Positions 1-8,119 are shown, counted from the stretch's first letter. The stretch: DNA of 64,000 nt from Nitrosospira sp. Is2 (GCF_033095785.1 NZ_CP137134.1:744001-808000); one strand, 5' to 3'. Numbers and translations: made by a program. Notes: generated by a model from the letters alone, not told the origin.

Positions 1-1614
1 CGATTCAACCCCTTCCTTGCTGCATTCCATCCCGTGATTAAGAATTGCAGTCAGAGCTTCTTCATACTGCTTACGGTATTCTGGATTAATCGGACTGACA
101 TCCAATGTTCGATAACCGAGGTTGGAGCTGGGTAGTGCATACAGAAAACGGCCGAGTAAACCTCGTCCCCTGAAACTGGGGGTATTGCTCAGCCCACGTA
201 GCACCTCTGGCTGAGGCGATAATCCAAGAGTCAAGGAGGGTGCTTCCATAGCTATTGAGGGGCGACTGCCACGGTTCACCTTCACGGGGCTTCCCGCGTG
301 CCCCTGCAGAAACAGATCGAGGTTCGGAACGCCGTTGGAATAACGCCCTGCCAGTATTTCCAGGATTCCGCTCTCATCACTTAATATCGACATCCGCTCG
401 TTGTTGGCGGCCATGATAGTCCCCAAATTTTCTGGGGTGACATCCTGTGCCCATATTTGCGGCATTACGGGGATTTCAGGGAGCTGGGCTTCAAGTTGCG
501 AAATCTGATCTAACAGATCATCGAATACGTCTCCCTCAGACTTGGCGGCTTCCTTCCGCAAATGTCCGATACGTGCAGATAGCGTTGCGTGGTCACTTTC
601 CGCCTTCCTTATCTCCGGTTCTGCGTCTTCCCGCTGCCGTTTTTCCCACTTTGTTAATGGAGCCGTGGCCGCCTGTTGCACCGAAGTCTTGCGGCTCCCC
701 GGAGGAAGCGCCACGCAGGTCCAAACGTTCACAGGTTCCGAATAGTCATCCTTAACCTGTACCCTGTACTTTCCATGCGCCGCAGTACTTATTGCGGCAA
801 GCACCATCAGTGCTGCCAGCTCTGGTGGCGTTTCTGTGGATGCGCTTAGCGCCGTGACAAACTCCTGAACTGGTTTCGGGAAAACATCGTTCGGCCAGAC
901 CGGTAATGTAGCGGACTCAAGACTGATCGGTTCAAGCCATTCTGCTACGGACTGGTTAGCTGTCCGCCACTCGTCCGGTATCGGTATTGAATGAGCTTCC
1001 ACCACCTTTGCGAACTCACGCCGCAACGCCCGCAGGTCGATCCCGCTCTCCGGCACTGGCGCAAAACCATCCCACTCGAGTAGAGCGTGGGTAACGCGAA
1101 CCGCAATCCAGTCAACGATGTCACCCTTTTCCGGAAGATCGGGTAAACGCACCACGAAAACTTGGGGAGGTTTTTGAAGACTCGTCAGGATGGCTGCTGT
1201 TGCCTTCGCATAGGCCTCCCCTGCCTCATCCCCATCAGGTAGGATGTAAACGCGCCCGCGCCCTCTTAAGGTGCTCCAGTTCGATTTGCCAGTTGCCTGA
1301 CTTCCGCCCAGCGAGGTTACAGCCACATATCCCATGGATTGCAGGGCTACCGCTGCTTTTTCCCCCTCCACCACGAACACGTCATGCTCCGGATCGGCTT
1401 GTGCCAACAATTCCAGTCCAAACAACGGACGGGGCTCGGCGGCAGCGCCGGGTTCCCAGCCGTGGCCGTTTATTCGCTTGAAGTAGGGTATGACTTCTTT
1501 TTTGTTGTCCCCATCAAACCGGGCAACATAACCCTGCACCTGGTTTTCCGTATCGCGGTATTCCCAAACAAAACGGCGCTGCTTGCCATTAAATGTTGCC
1601 GGGATGCCTTGCAT
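1..1614 (-). CDS. Toprim/DUF3987 primase-helicase-like protein of the integrated element (C-terminus beyond window)
   Basis: This open frame of 538 codons runs off the start of the window, so the C-terminus is missing. Reading from the ATG at 1614, a Toprim-like segment is visible: an acidic VVEGEKA motif at about residues 81-87 (Glu83) and LPDGDEAG at about 125-132, the two metal-binding acidic clusters of primases. Further on, PPGSRKTS (roughly residue 245) is a P-loop-like motif in the region resembling the DUF3987 family, which is found in prophages and mobile islands. The ATG lies one base after the stop of the zinc-finger ORF at 1616 and is preceded by GGGGA, so the two are probably translated together. 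The likely role is replication of the mobile element as a primase/helicase. The family call comes from motif reading, not a search. Confidence 0.75.
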   Translation of the reverse strand, partial: MQGIPATFNGKQRRFVWEYRDTENQVQGYVARFDGDNKKEVIPYFKRINGHGWEPGAAAEPRPLFGLELLAQADPEHDVFVVEGEKAAVALQSMGYVAVTSLGGSQATGKSNWSTLRGRGRVYILPDGDEAGEAYAKATAAILTSLQKPPQVFVVRLPDLPEKGDIVDWIAVRVTHALLEWDGFAPVPESGIDLRALRREFAKVVEAHSIPIPDEWRTANQSVAEWLEPISLESATLPVWPNDVFPKPVQEFVTALSASTETPPELAALMVLAAISTAAHGKYRVQVKDDYSEPVNVWTCVALPPGSRKTSVQQAATAPLTKWEKRQREDAEPEIRKAESDHATLSARIGHLRKEAAKSEGDVFDDLLDQISQLEAQLPEIPVMPQIWAQDVTPENLGTIMAANNERMSILSDESGILEILAGRYSNGVPNLDLFLQGHAGSPVKVNRGSRPSIAMEAPSLTLGLSPQPEVLRGLSNTPSFRGRGLLGRFLYALPSSNLGYRTLDVSPINPEYRKQYEEALTAILNHGMECSKEGVES

Positions 1615-1615
1615 T

Positions 1616-1915
1616 TCATATTCCCCATTCATCGGCTAGTTTTTGCAATGTCACGGGAAAACTCAGGCCGTATTTCAGTCGCGTGAAGGCAACAATGTCT
1701 GTTCCACTTGTGCCACAAGTAAAGCAGTGGAATGGACCCGTCGTCAGGTTCACCTTGAAGCTCCCCGGGTGGCAGTCATCATGAAATGGGCACAGCCCTC
1801 CACCGCACCAGCCATGCCTCTTATTGGAAGGCATTGCCGGCAATTCAACGAGATAGAAAACGACGGGGGAAATATAGGATTTCACTTCTTGCAGCAATCC
1901 CATCAGGTTTTTCAT
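1616..1915 (-). CDS. CHC2 zinc-finger primase-like small protein
   Basis: A 99-residue protein consisting almost entirely of a DnaG-type zinc-binding module. The ligands are visible as Cys42, His45, Cys64 and Cys67 (CPFHDD, then FHCFTC), with the conserved Phe/His context that follows in primases. The ATG at 1915 was chosen because it has a strong AGGAGG five bases upstream; the frame is open further 5' but without such a site. It overlaps the stop of the preceding excisionase-like ORF by four bases (ATGA) and is followed after one base by the ATG of the Toprim/DUF3987 ORF. The zinc finger and Toprim domains that are fused in DnaG are therefore encoded here by two adjacent, coupled frames. 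By family it should help recognise the single-stranded template during primer synthesis. Confidence 0.8.
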   Translation of the reverse strand: MKNLMGLLQEVKSYISPVVFYLVELPAMPSNKRHGWCGGGLCPFHDDCHPGSFKVNLTTGPFHCFTCGTSGTDIVAFTRLKYGLSFPVTLQKLADEWGI

Positions 1916-2265
1916 TTCTGCCTCCTGTTGCCCTGCTTGCCGTTGAAAGCAGTTTTGCCACATTCTGCGGGCCTAATAGGTTGAGTGTAATCCGTCGGGC
2001 TTGTGGAAGAACCGCCCGCGTCTCTATTCCCATCAATCCAGCAAAGAAAACCACCGTGATTGATTAATACCTTGGCGCCTATGCGGCTGATATGGGGCGC
2101 AAGACCATTCCCTGGGATTGGTCCCTTGGAAGTATGTCGGGAGGCTGCATTAAAAACGTAATTGCGAATTGCTGACTCTGTAAACGAAGGTTCAGCTTCG
2201 GCCAGGAGTTTAACGGTCAGCCATACACCAAAAAGTGACTTGTCGGTGGGAGGATAATTACTCAT
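1912..2265 (-). CDS. Excisionase-like DNA-binding protein of the element
   Basis: A 117-residue basic protein. Residues about 10-80 read like a winged-helix/excisionase-type module of mobile elements: WLTVKLLAEAEPSFTES, then ISRIGAKVLINHGGFLCWID, a pattern of a recognition helix followed by a short beta hairpin and a tryptophan. The C-terminal 35 residues are low in complexity and not recognised. It is the first gene of a tightly packed series with the split primase: its stop overlaps the zinc-finger ATG. The likely role is a directionality factor or early regulator of the element. The assignment is inferred from motif appearance and from its place between integrase and primase, so it is moderate only. 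Confidence 0.55.
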   Translation of the reverse strand: MSNYPPTDKSLFGVWLTVKLLAEAEPSFTESAIRNYVFNAASRHTSKGPIPGNGLAPHISRIGAKVLINHGGFLCWIDGNRDAGGSSTSPTDYTQPIRPAECGKTAFNGKQGNRRQK

Positions 2266-2356
2266 TGCGTGTCCTTCTGAAAATTCCTGGCCGGATGTTG
2301 CTCGTTGCCAGTATTTTCACGTTAACGCAATGAGATAAAACAAAAAACTTCAGGGA

Positions 2357-2380
2357 CTCAGTAAAATACTATTTACTGAG
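2357..2380. promoter_or_regulatory. Perfect 9-bp inverted repeat upstream of the excisionase-like gene
   Basis: CTCAGTAAA and TTTACTGAG flank a six-base spacer (ATACTA). The repeat lies in the 134-base gap between the 166-residue gene and the excisionase-like gene, about 90 bases upstream of the latter. It could be an operator for an element repressor. On the minus strand it could be a weak terminator, but the T-rich run starts only about nine bases after the stem, so an operator is the more natural reading. Confidence 0.45.
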
Positions 2381-2399
2381 AATCTGACAATATTCGGCA

Positions 2400-2900
2400 T
2401 CAAGACACAAGTTTTCGCGGGCGGCCAACTTTCGTCGGTTTTGTCCAAACTTCCCTCGTCCAGGAGCGCAATGTTTTTTCCGGGATATCCTCGAATTGCG
2501 GCTTGGAGCGAAGGTCCCGAACTGCGTCAGCGATTGTGTTATACCCATCTATGTTTGCTCTTACTGCTTCTTGGAATTGGCGTTTTACCACGTTGATGGG
2601 GTGGTTTTCCACCCGCTTTCGTTCCGCTCCTTCCTGCCGATCAATCAACATCAATGCTGTTCTTTGCCATACTTGAGTTTGCTTATGCTGGCCTCGCTCT
2701 ATAAAAAATAGAGCGGCCGTTTCACGGAGCAGCTTTGCCAGATATATAACCCCCATTTCTGAAAGCGGCTTGCCCGCCTGTGCTTCCAGATATTTCATAT
2801 AATCATCCACTTCTTTTTGTACACGTCTCGTCCTGGTTTCTTCTTTTTCCGACAGGGCCAAGGTTCCAATCATCGATTTCTTCAAGTTACTGTCCCCCAA
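2400..2900 (-). CDS. Hypothetical protein with AT-hook-like C-terminus, next to integrase
   Basis: A 166-residue charged protein that I do not recognise. It is mostly helical in appearance, with heptad-like Glu/Lys/Arg-rich stretches at about residues 15-60, and it ends with a helix-turn-helix-like stretch (IPEKTLRSWTREV) followed by GRPRK, an AT-hook-like DNA-binding motif. The frame overlaps the 3' end of the integrase gene by 14 bases on the same strand, so the two are probably co-transcribed. The TTG at 2900 has only a weak ribosome site; the ATG at 2873 is an alternative start. Its position suggests an accessory DNA-binding factor of the element, but no function can be assigned. Confidence 0.6.
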   Translation of the reverse strand: MGDSNLKKSMIGTLALSEKEETRTRRVQKEVDDYMKYLEAQAGKPLSEMGVIYLAKLLRETAALFFIERGQHKQTQVWQRTALMLIDRQEGAERKRVENHPINVVKRQFQEAVRANIDGYNTIADAVRDLRSKPQFEDIPEKTLRSWTREVWTKPTKVGRPRKLVS

Positions 2901-3966
2901 ATATCTTTTGATTCATTGATTCCACTACCCTAGCCGTGTGTCCTTCGCTAAGATGCGCGTAGCGTTTCACCATCTGCAGTGTCTTGTGTCCCAGCACTTC
3001 TGCAATTTCAGCCAAACTTGCCCCGTTCATGGCGAGGTACGATGCGGCGCTATGGCGCAGATCGTGAAAGCGGAAGTCTCGAATATCGGCCCTTTTGAGT
3101 GCGTTCTCCCATGGTGTGCGCAAGTCAACGGGCTTTTGTGGCTTTTGTGGTCGGTTTTCCCTAGATGGAAAAAGCAGATTGCTGTCTATCCGGCGCACTT
3201 TGGCCAACTCCTTGAGCAACTCCAACACATGCCCGGTAATAGCCACGGCACGACGCTCCCCATTCTTGGTCTCATGCAGGACCGCCCTCCCCCGTTGCAA
3301 GTCCACATCATCCCAGGACAAAGCCATGATTTCGCCGTGGCGCATACCCGTTGACAGTGCCAGCACGACTACTGGGTATAAATAGGGATTGCTGGACTCC
3401 TTGCAGGATTTCAACAAACGGACGCGTTCATCATCCGAGAGAAACCGCACGCGACCCCGTGATTCCTTCGGCTTGCTGACTTTCCGCATGGGGCTGTCAT
3501 CGATCCAGCCCCATTCCTTGACTGCGGTCGTGAAGGCATGGGACAACGCGGCCATGTAGCGCACGACCGTTGCAGGCGAACGTGGCTTGCCCCGTACGGT
3601 GATTCCTTCAATGAGTTTATCGCGATGTTGGACGATCAGCGATGGAGTGATGTCCGCTAGCGAATAAGCCCCAATCTGTTCTTTCCACCATTCAAGCTGC
3701 GCGGTTTGTTTAACTTGGCTCTTAGGCTTGGTCGGCAGGACTGTCTTTATATATCGCTCTACCAACTGGGCCAACGTGTGGCGTTTGCCCTCGGAGGTTT
3801 TGAAGTGGCGGCCACCCCGAATTGCAGATTCGGTGTCCTGTGCCCATTTCCTGGCATCAGTCAGGCGATTGAATGTAGCGGACTGTACGGGAAAACCCTT
3901 TAATCTCACCTTCACCCGGTAGGAGGTCTTGCCCTCGCCGGAGAGGCGTTTCTCGATATTTGCCAT
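2887..3966 (-). CDS. Tyrosine recombinase / integrase of a tRNA-targeting element
   Basis: A 359-residue phage-type integrase with an N-terminal arm-binding part (about 1-60), a core-binding SAM-like domain (about 62-150) and a C-terminal catalytic domain (about 170-345). The catalytic set is complete: Arg209 (TGMRHGE), Lys234, His301 and Arg304 (HDLRH), His327 (GHKT) and the nucleophile Tyr336 (VKRYAHL). The gene reads away from the tRNA gene 1.8 kb away, as usual for elements integrated in a tRNA 3' half. The ATG at 3966 is preceded by GGGG and by a perfect palindrome (3975-3990) that could control expression. It begins the element's minus-strand gene series and overlaps the next gene. The protein is intact and is expected to be active. 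Confidence 0.93.
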   Translation of the reverse strand: MANIEKRLSGEGKTSYRVKVRLKGFPVQSATFNRLTDARKWAQDTESAIRGGRHFKTSEGKRHTLAQLVERYIKTVLPTKPKSQVKQTAQLEWWKEQIGAYSLADITPSLIVQHRDKLIEGITVRGKPRSPATVVRYMAALSHAFTTAVKEWGWIDDSPMRKVSKPKESRGRVRFLSDDERVRLLKSCKESSNPYLYPVVVLALSTGMRHGEIMALSWDDVDLQRGRAVLHETKNGERRAVAITGHVLELLKELAKVRRIDSNLLFPSRENRPQKPQKPVDLRTPWENALKRADIRDFRFHDLRHSAASYLAMNGASLAEIAEVLGHKTLQMVKRYAHLSEGHTARVVESMNQKIFGGQ

Positions 3967-3974
3967 TCATGCCC

Positions 3975-3990
3975 CAGTGTATAAACACTG
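3975..3990. promoter_or_regulatory. Palindrome CAGTGT-ATAA-ACACTG just upstream of integrase start
   Basis: A perfect six-base inverted repeat with a four-base centre begins nine bases before the integrase ATG. In DNA it could be a repressor operator. In the minus-strand mRNA it would form a hairpin directly against the GGGG ribosome site and could limit integrase translation. Both roles are inferences from position and symmetry. Confidence 0.45.
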
Positions 3991-4025
3991 CGAACACCAT
4001 ACAATAAAGGGCAACAAATAGCAAC

Positions 4026-4045
4026 AAGGGATATAGAATCCCTTG
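4026..4045. repeat. Imperfect direct copy of the tRNA anticodon stem-loop region (possible att-related site)
   Basis: On the plus strand this 20-base stretch matches 15 of 20 bases, in the same orientation, of 5793-5812 inside the tRNA(CAU) gene (anticodon stem and loop). It also contains a 7-bp inverted repeat (AAGGGAT/ATCCCTT). Just before it are two GCAACAA direct repeats at 4011-4017 and 4021-4027, reminiscent of integrase arm sites. Because both copies are stem-loops, part of the similarity may be chance, so it is only a candidate core or remnant attachment site. Confidence 0.35.
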
Positions 4046-4371
4046 GTATATTCATGGAAAGCCTGTTATTACAGAACCCTATGTTTCAAGATTTATTTAA
4101 TGGGACACATATGGGGCATAATGATAGAAAATGCCTGCTTTTATATTAGAGTTTGCGTAGAGACGATTTGGAGATAGTTTAAATAAAAGAGTAAAACCCA
4201 ACGTGCAACGTAGGTTCGATTGCTGCGAGTCATTTCCGCGCGGTGTCGCTACTCATGGGGAAAAAACATGATTTGGAACTTCGTTGTTCATAGACGTGCC
4301 AGACGTGGTGGTCTATTCCCGGCATAATTTGGAGGCCAATGCAACGGACTCCCTTGCGCGTTAGGAAGGGA

Positions 4372-5376
4372 TTAAGTTGAGGTCGATTCACACGGGTTAC
4401 GATTGGTCAAACTCACTAATCTCTTAGTGAGCTTATCGCGCAGATCGCGGAGGTTCTCGTACTCAGGGCAGTTGTAGCCTGCGAGATCAAAGTGCAATCC
4501 CGTGCCTGATTTGCGGAATAGTATGACTCGCTTACCAAGCGCATGGGCATATCCTATCTCGTAATACACATTTGGCCGCATGCCCGTCAAATCGGCGAAA
4601 AGAAATTCGGATGTTCGAATCTCATTCAGGATACGTTCCGTAATCAAGCCCTCATGTTCGATATCGTCTGCGCGTAACCCCCGCACCTCAAACAGGTCGA
4701 ACACGGCGCGAACAGTATCCGCGACATCGGTAAGTTCTGGGTGACTTGGATCCATCCACATCATGATAAACGCGGTTCCAGCTCGATATTTCGCCGGTTC
4801 GGGCAGTGCATGGGTACTTTGTGCGACCTGAACGGTCGTTTCAGTAAGACTTAGTACCGCTTCAAGGGTTGATAAATGTTTAAAAAACTCTGCGTCAGCA
4901 GCGATTGGAGAGAGCCCTCCGTTCTCCGACTGTTGAGCGGGTGTGAATCCGAGTACCGTTCCCTCGTCGCGTATCGCTTCAGGCCCACGATAGCTATAAT
5001 CGCGAAGCCGAAGTGCCGCTCGAGCCGACTTTGTCGCGATTTTGATGTCATGAAGATCTTCTGATCCGGTAAGTGTGGAGGCACGCGCCAGTTCGCCCAA
5101 TAGGGCACAAACTTGAACAAGTCGATCGATCAGCGCATACGCCTCGTTACACAACTCGCGAGGTAGCTTACCCCAGTAGAAATCACGCCGCTGACTCCAG
5201 GAGTTCGAGGAGTCCGTTGGGACTGCTTTAGCAGCTGCAACAAAGTACTGCTCGGCATCCTTTGCCAGCGCAACAAAGAATTCGCGTAATTCGTGTTTGG
5301 GGTCGAGGCTCATTAACGGGGGATTTTGTTGAAGCCAACTTTGTACGGCGACGCGGTTTTGCGCCTTGCCATTCAC
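4372..5376 (-). CDS. Protein with C-terminal nucleoside 2-deoxyribosyltransferase/TIR-like domain (element cargo, possible effector)
   Basis: A 334-residue protein starting at a GTG with AGGA five bases upstream. Residues 1-195 are largely helical and not recognised. Residues about 198-325 resemble the nucleoside-deoxyribosyltransferase-like Rossmann fold related to TIR domains: a beta strand AFIMMW (202-207), RADDIE (235-240), a second strand LFADLTG (259-265), PNVYYEIGYAHALGK (268-282) with Glu273 at the place of the catalytic glutamate, and a third strand VILF. In known families this fold cleaves N-glycosidic bonds of nucleotides or NAD, and several members are anti-phage effectors. It sits alone between the integrase and the tRNA, a usual place for defence cargo. 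The domain call is by motif; substrate and defence role are inference. Confidence 0.6.
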   Translation of the reverse strand: MNGKAQNRVAVQSWLQQNPPLMSLDPKHELREFFVALAKDAEQYFVAAAKAVPTDSSNSWSQRRDFYWGKLPRELCNEAYALIDRLVQVCALLGELARASTLTGSEDLHDIKIATKSARAALRLRDYSYRGPEAIRDEGTVLGFTPAQQSENGGLSPIAADAEFFKHLSTLEAVLSLTETTVQVAQSTHALPEPAKYRAGTAFIMMWMDPSHPELTDVADTVRAVFDLFEVRGLRADDIEHEGLITERILNEIRTSEFLFADLTGMRPNVYYEIGYAHALGKRVILFRKSGTGLHFDLAGYNCPEYENLRDLRDKLTKRLVSLTNRNPCESTST

Positions 5377-5724
5377 ATTTTCCTAACAGCTCAGGGCAGC
5401 GGAGCGCAGTGAGCGCTTGTCGCATTTGGGCGATTATACTGAGCCTCAAACTGATTACACAATGTTTGAGATCAGCAGGGCGAAATATTCCATGTATAGG
5501 CTGACGTTTAAAAGGTCGCGCGCCGGTCTCCTCTTGGGCAATTTCCGGCAGTTGCCACCGACCAAACTGTTCGACTTAGTCAGAACCATAATAATTTACT
5601 AGGCGCTTAACCTCACAAACCATCAGAGCTCATTCAGCTTCCTTTGTTCGTGCAGAAACAGTCATAGGTTAATGGCAGAGGCGGTATGGCCTGAAATTGC
5701 CCCGCCAGTGCCCCACAAAAGAAG
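5377..5724. other. Non-coding stretch between cargo gene and tRNA
   Basis: These 348 bases hold no supported gene; the short open frames have no ribosome site or recognisable sequence. The stretch should contain the promoter of the minus-strand cargo gene and the element-chromosome junction, since the tRNA 3' end begins at 5761. No perfect duplicate of the tRNA 3' end was seen inside the window. Confidence 0.4.
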
Positions 5725-5752
5725 AAGGCTCACGGTTTTACACGTAAGCCTT
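5725..5752 (-). terminator. Intrinsic terminator downstream of tRNA / rpoD
   Basis: On the minus strand, ten paired bases (AAGGCTTACG with CGTGAGCCTT, one G-T pair) enclose an eight-base loop and are followed by CTTCTTTT. The hairpin starts nine bases after the tRNA CCA. The plus strand has a TGTTTTTA tail as well, so it may stop transcription in both directions and insulate the rpoD operon from the integrated element. Confidence 0.75.
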
Positions 5753-5760
5753 TGTTTTTA

Positions 5761-5837
<77 letters not shown>

Positions 5838-5870
5838 GTACACAACATCTCACAGCATACCGAAAGTCGT

Positions 5871-7985
5871 TTAGCCTTCGGTATCCAGAAAACTGCGCAA
5901 GCGTTCCGAACGCGAGGGATGACGCAACTTGCGCAACGCCTTCGCTTCGATTTGACGGATACGCTCGCGGGTGACATCGAATTGCTTCCCGACCTCTTCC
6001 AAGGTGTGGTCGGTATTCATTTCGATACCAAAACGCATGCGCAGCACTTTGGCCTCACGCGGCGTGAGCGAATCCAGTATCTCTTTCGTTACGTCGCGCA
6101 AGCTGGCGTAAACCGCGGCATCCGCCGGTGCCATGGTGGCGGAATCTTCGATGAAATCACCGAGATGAGAATCCTCGTCATCGCCAATAGGCGTTTCCAT
6201 CGAGATCGGCTCTTTGGAAATCTTGAGAATCTTGCGAATCTTCTCTTCCGGCATTTCCATCTTCTCCGCCAGTAATGCCGGTTCCGGTTCCTGCCCGGTT
6301 TCCTGCAGAATCTGACGCGAAATACGATTCATTTTGTTAATCGTCTCGATCATGTGCACCGGTATGCGAATAGTGCGCGCCTGATCGGCGATGGAACGGG
6401 TAATGGCCTGCCGAATCCACCAGGTCGCGTAGGTGGAAAATTTGTATCCGCGCCGGTACTCGAATTTATCCACCGCTTTCATGAGCCCGATATTGCCTTC
6501 CTGGATAAGGTCCAGGAACTGCAAGCCGCGGTTGGTGTATTTCTTAGCGATGGAAATCACCAGCCGTAAATTGGCTTCGGTCATTTCACGTTTCGCGCGT
6601 CGCGCCTTGGCCTCGCCGGTTGACATCCGGCGATTGATTTCCTTGAGGTCCTTCAAGGGTATGCCAACATCCTTTTGCAGGGTCAGCAGGTTTTGCTGCT
6701 GTTCCAGGACCGCCGGCTGGTATCGCTCCAGCGCTTGACTATAAGGCTTTGCAAGCGCCACTTCCTGCGTCACCCAATCAAGGTTGCTCTCGTTTCCTGG
6801 AAAGGCTTTGATAAAGTGATTACGCGGCATTCCCGCCTTGGTCACGCATAATTCCATGATCTTGCGTTCGTAGCTGCGCATTTCGTCCACGAGGCCACGC
6901 TGGGTATCGCAGAGCCTTTCCACCATCTTCGCCGAGAAACGGATGGCCATGAGTTCGGCGGTAATCTGCTCCTGGATGTCTTTGTATGCCTTGTTGCTCG
7001 GGCCTTTTTCCAGCGCCTTCTGCATATCGTTATAGGCCTGCCGAATCACCGCAAAACGTTCCAGTGCGTCGTTTTTCAATTTAAGCAGGTTTGCGTTTGC
7101 AATCGCGGCGATATCGTCATCTTCGCCGTTTTCCGCGATTAATTCCTGCTCCAGCGATTCATCGGTAATATCTTCGGAAATCAATTCCTCGGTATTGGGG
7201 TCCAGCAGCCCATCCACCAGCTCGTCGATGCGCATCTCATCCTTCGAGACCTTATTCGCGAGCTCGAGAATGCCGGCTATGGTGGTGGGGCAGGCGGAAA
7301 TCGCCTGGATCATATGCTTCAGTCCGTCCTCGATGCGCTTCGCAATCTCGATTTCGCTCTCGCGCGTGAGCAATTCCACCGAACCCATTTCCCGCATATA
7401 CATCCGCACGGGGTCAGTGGTACGGCCAAACTCCGAATCCACAGTGGAAAGCGCGGCTTCAGCTTCCTCCACCACATCCTCATCGGCCACTGTGGGCGCG
7501 GTCTCCGACATCAATAATGTTTCGGCGTCGGGCGCTTCATCGTAAACAGAGATGCCGACATCATTGATCATGCTTATGATGTTTTCGATCTGCTCGGCAT
7601 CCAGCATGTCATCCGGAAGATGATCGTTAATCTCGGCATAGGTCAGGTAGCCGCGCTCCTTCCCTTGAACGATCAAATTCTTGAGACGCATACGCCGGGC
7701 CTCAAGGTCCTGGGGCGCAAGAGGCGATTTCTCCGGGTCCTTGGCCTGGGCTGGTTTGCCTTCCTTTGCCGACTTTGTCTTAACTATTTTTGCCGTCAGC
7801 GATCCGGAATCCTTGACGGCCATGACGGCCTTGGCTATTTCTGTTACGCGTACCTGAGCTTTAGCTGTCGATTTTGCAACAGTCATAATGTCATCCTCCA
7901 GAGGTCCTGCGGCTGCGTTTAGCGATGTTTTTTCAGATGCGCCTTTTGCCGATCCCGATACCGATCCTTTTGACGGCTTTCTCAT
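5871..7985 (-). CDS. rpoD: RNA polymerase primary sigma factor RpoD (sigma-70)
   Basis: Housekeeping sigma factor of about 704 residues. It has the N-terminal region 1.1 (KERGYLTYAEINDHLPDDM), region 1.2 (TDPVRMYMREMGSVELLTRESE), a long acidic non-conserved insert, then regions 2 (LRLVISIAKKYTNRGLQFLDLIQEGN and KFSTYATWWIRQAI), 3 and 4 (LTPREAKVLRMRFGI, VTRERIRQIEAKALRKLR). About 95 residues of Lys/Ala-rich sequence precede region 1.1, as in other betaproteobacteria. The ATG at 7985 was preferred because AAAGGA lies ten bases upstream; ATG 7994 and GTG 8012 are also in frame. It is the last protein gene of the rpsU-yqeY-dnaG-rpoD operon, followed by the tRNA. Confidence 0.97.
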   Translation of the reverse strand: MRKPSKGSVSGSAKGASEKTSLNAAAGPLEDDIMTVAKSTAKAQVRVTEIAKAVMAVKDSGSLTAKIVKTKSAKEGKPAQAKDPEKSPLAPQDLEARRMRLKNLIVQGKERGYLTYAEINDHLPDDMLDAEQIENIISMINDVGISVYDEAPDAETLLMSETAPTVADEDVVEEAEAALSTVDSEFGRTTDPVRMYMREMGSVELLTRESEIEIAKRIEDGLKHMIQAISACPTTIAGILELANKVSKDEMRIDELVDGLLDPNTEELISEDITDESLEQELIAENGEDDDIAAIANANLLKLKNDALERFAVIRQAYNDMQKALEKGPSNKAYKDIQEQITAELMAIRFSAKMVERLCDTQRGLVDEMRSYERKIMELCVTKAGMPRNHFIKAFPGNESNLDWVTQEVALAKPYSQALERYQPAVLEQQQNLLTLQKDVGIPLKDLKEINRRMSTGEAKARRAKREMTEANLRLVISIAKKYTNRGLQFLDLIQEGNIGLMKAVDKFEYRRGYKFSTYATWWIRQAITRSIADQARTIRIPVHMIETINKMNRISRQILQETGQEPEPALLAEKMEMPEEKIRKILKISKEPISMETPIGDDEDSHLGDFIEDSATMAPADAAVYASLRDVTKEILDSLTPREAKVLRMRFGIEMNTDHTLEEVGKQFDVTRERIRQIEAKALRKLRHPSRSERLRSFLDTEG

Positions 7986-8119
7986 ATCGTCCATTTCCTT
8001 TCTGGCTAACACGTTGTCACTGCTGGGATGCGGATGCTCTACAACTCAGATGCAAAGCTCCGGCGCCCGCCTTTACCGTCCCCTTACTGTTTTTGGTTTT
8101 ACCATGTCTTTCCCAAAAC

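Larger units (their letters stand above)
3967..4371. other. AT-rich non-coding region upstream of integrase
   Basis: There is no convincing gene in this 405-base stretch. It is clearly more AT-rich than the neighbouring chromosome. Next to the integrase start it carries the CAGTGT/ACACTG palindrome, two GCAACAA direct repeats and an AAGGGAT/ATCCCTT inverted repeat, which together look like a recombinase attachment/regulatory region. Near 4210 a GGTTCGATT stretch resembles the T-loop of a tRNA, but no complete tRNA can be folded there. Confidence 0.5.

Noticed and set aside
4200..4230. tRNA-like T-loop (GGTTCGATT) near the integrase
   Set aside because: A full cloverleaf cannot be folded around it; the flanking stem pairs poorly, so it is not called a tRNA or remnant.
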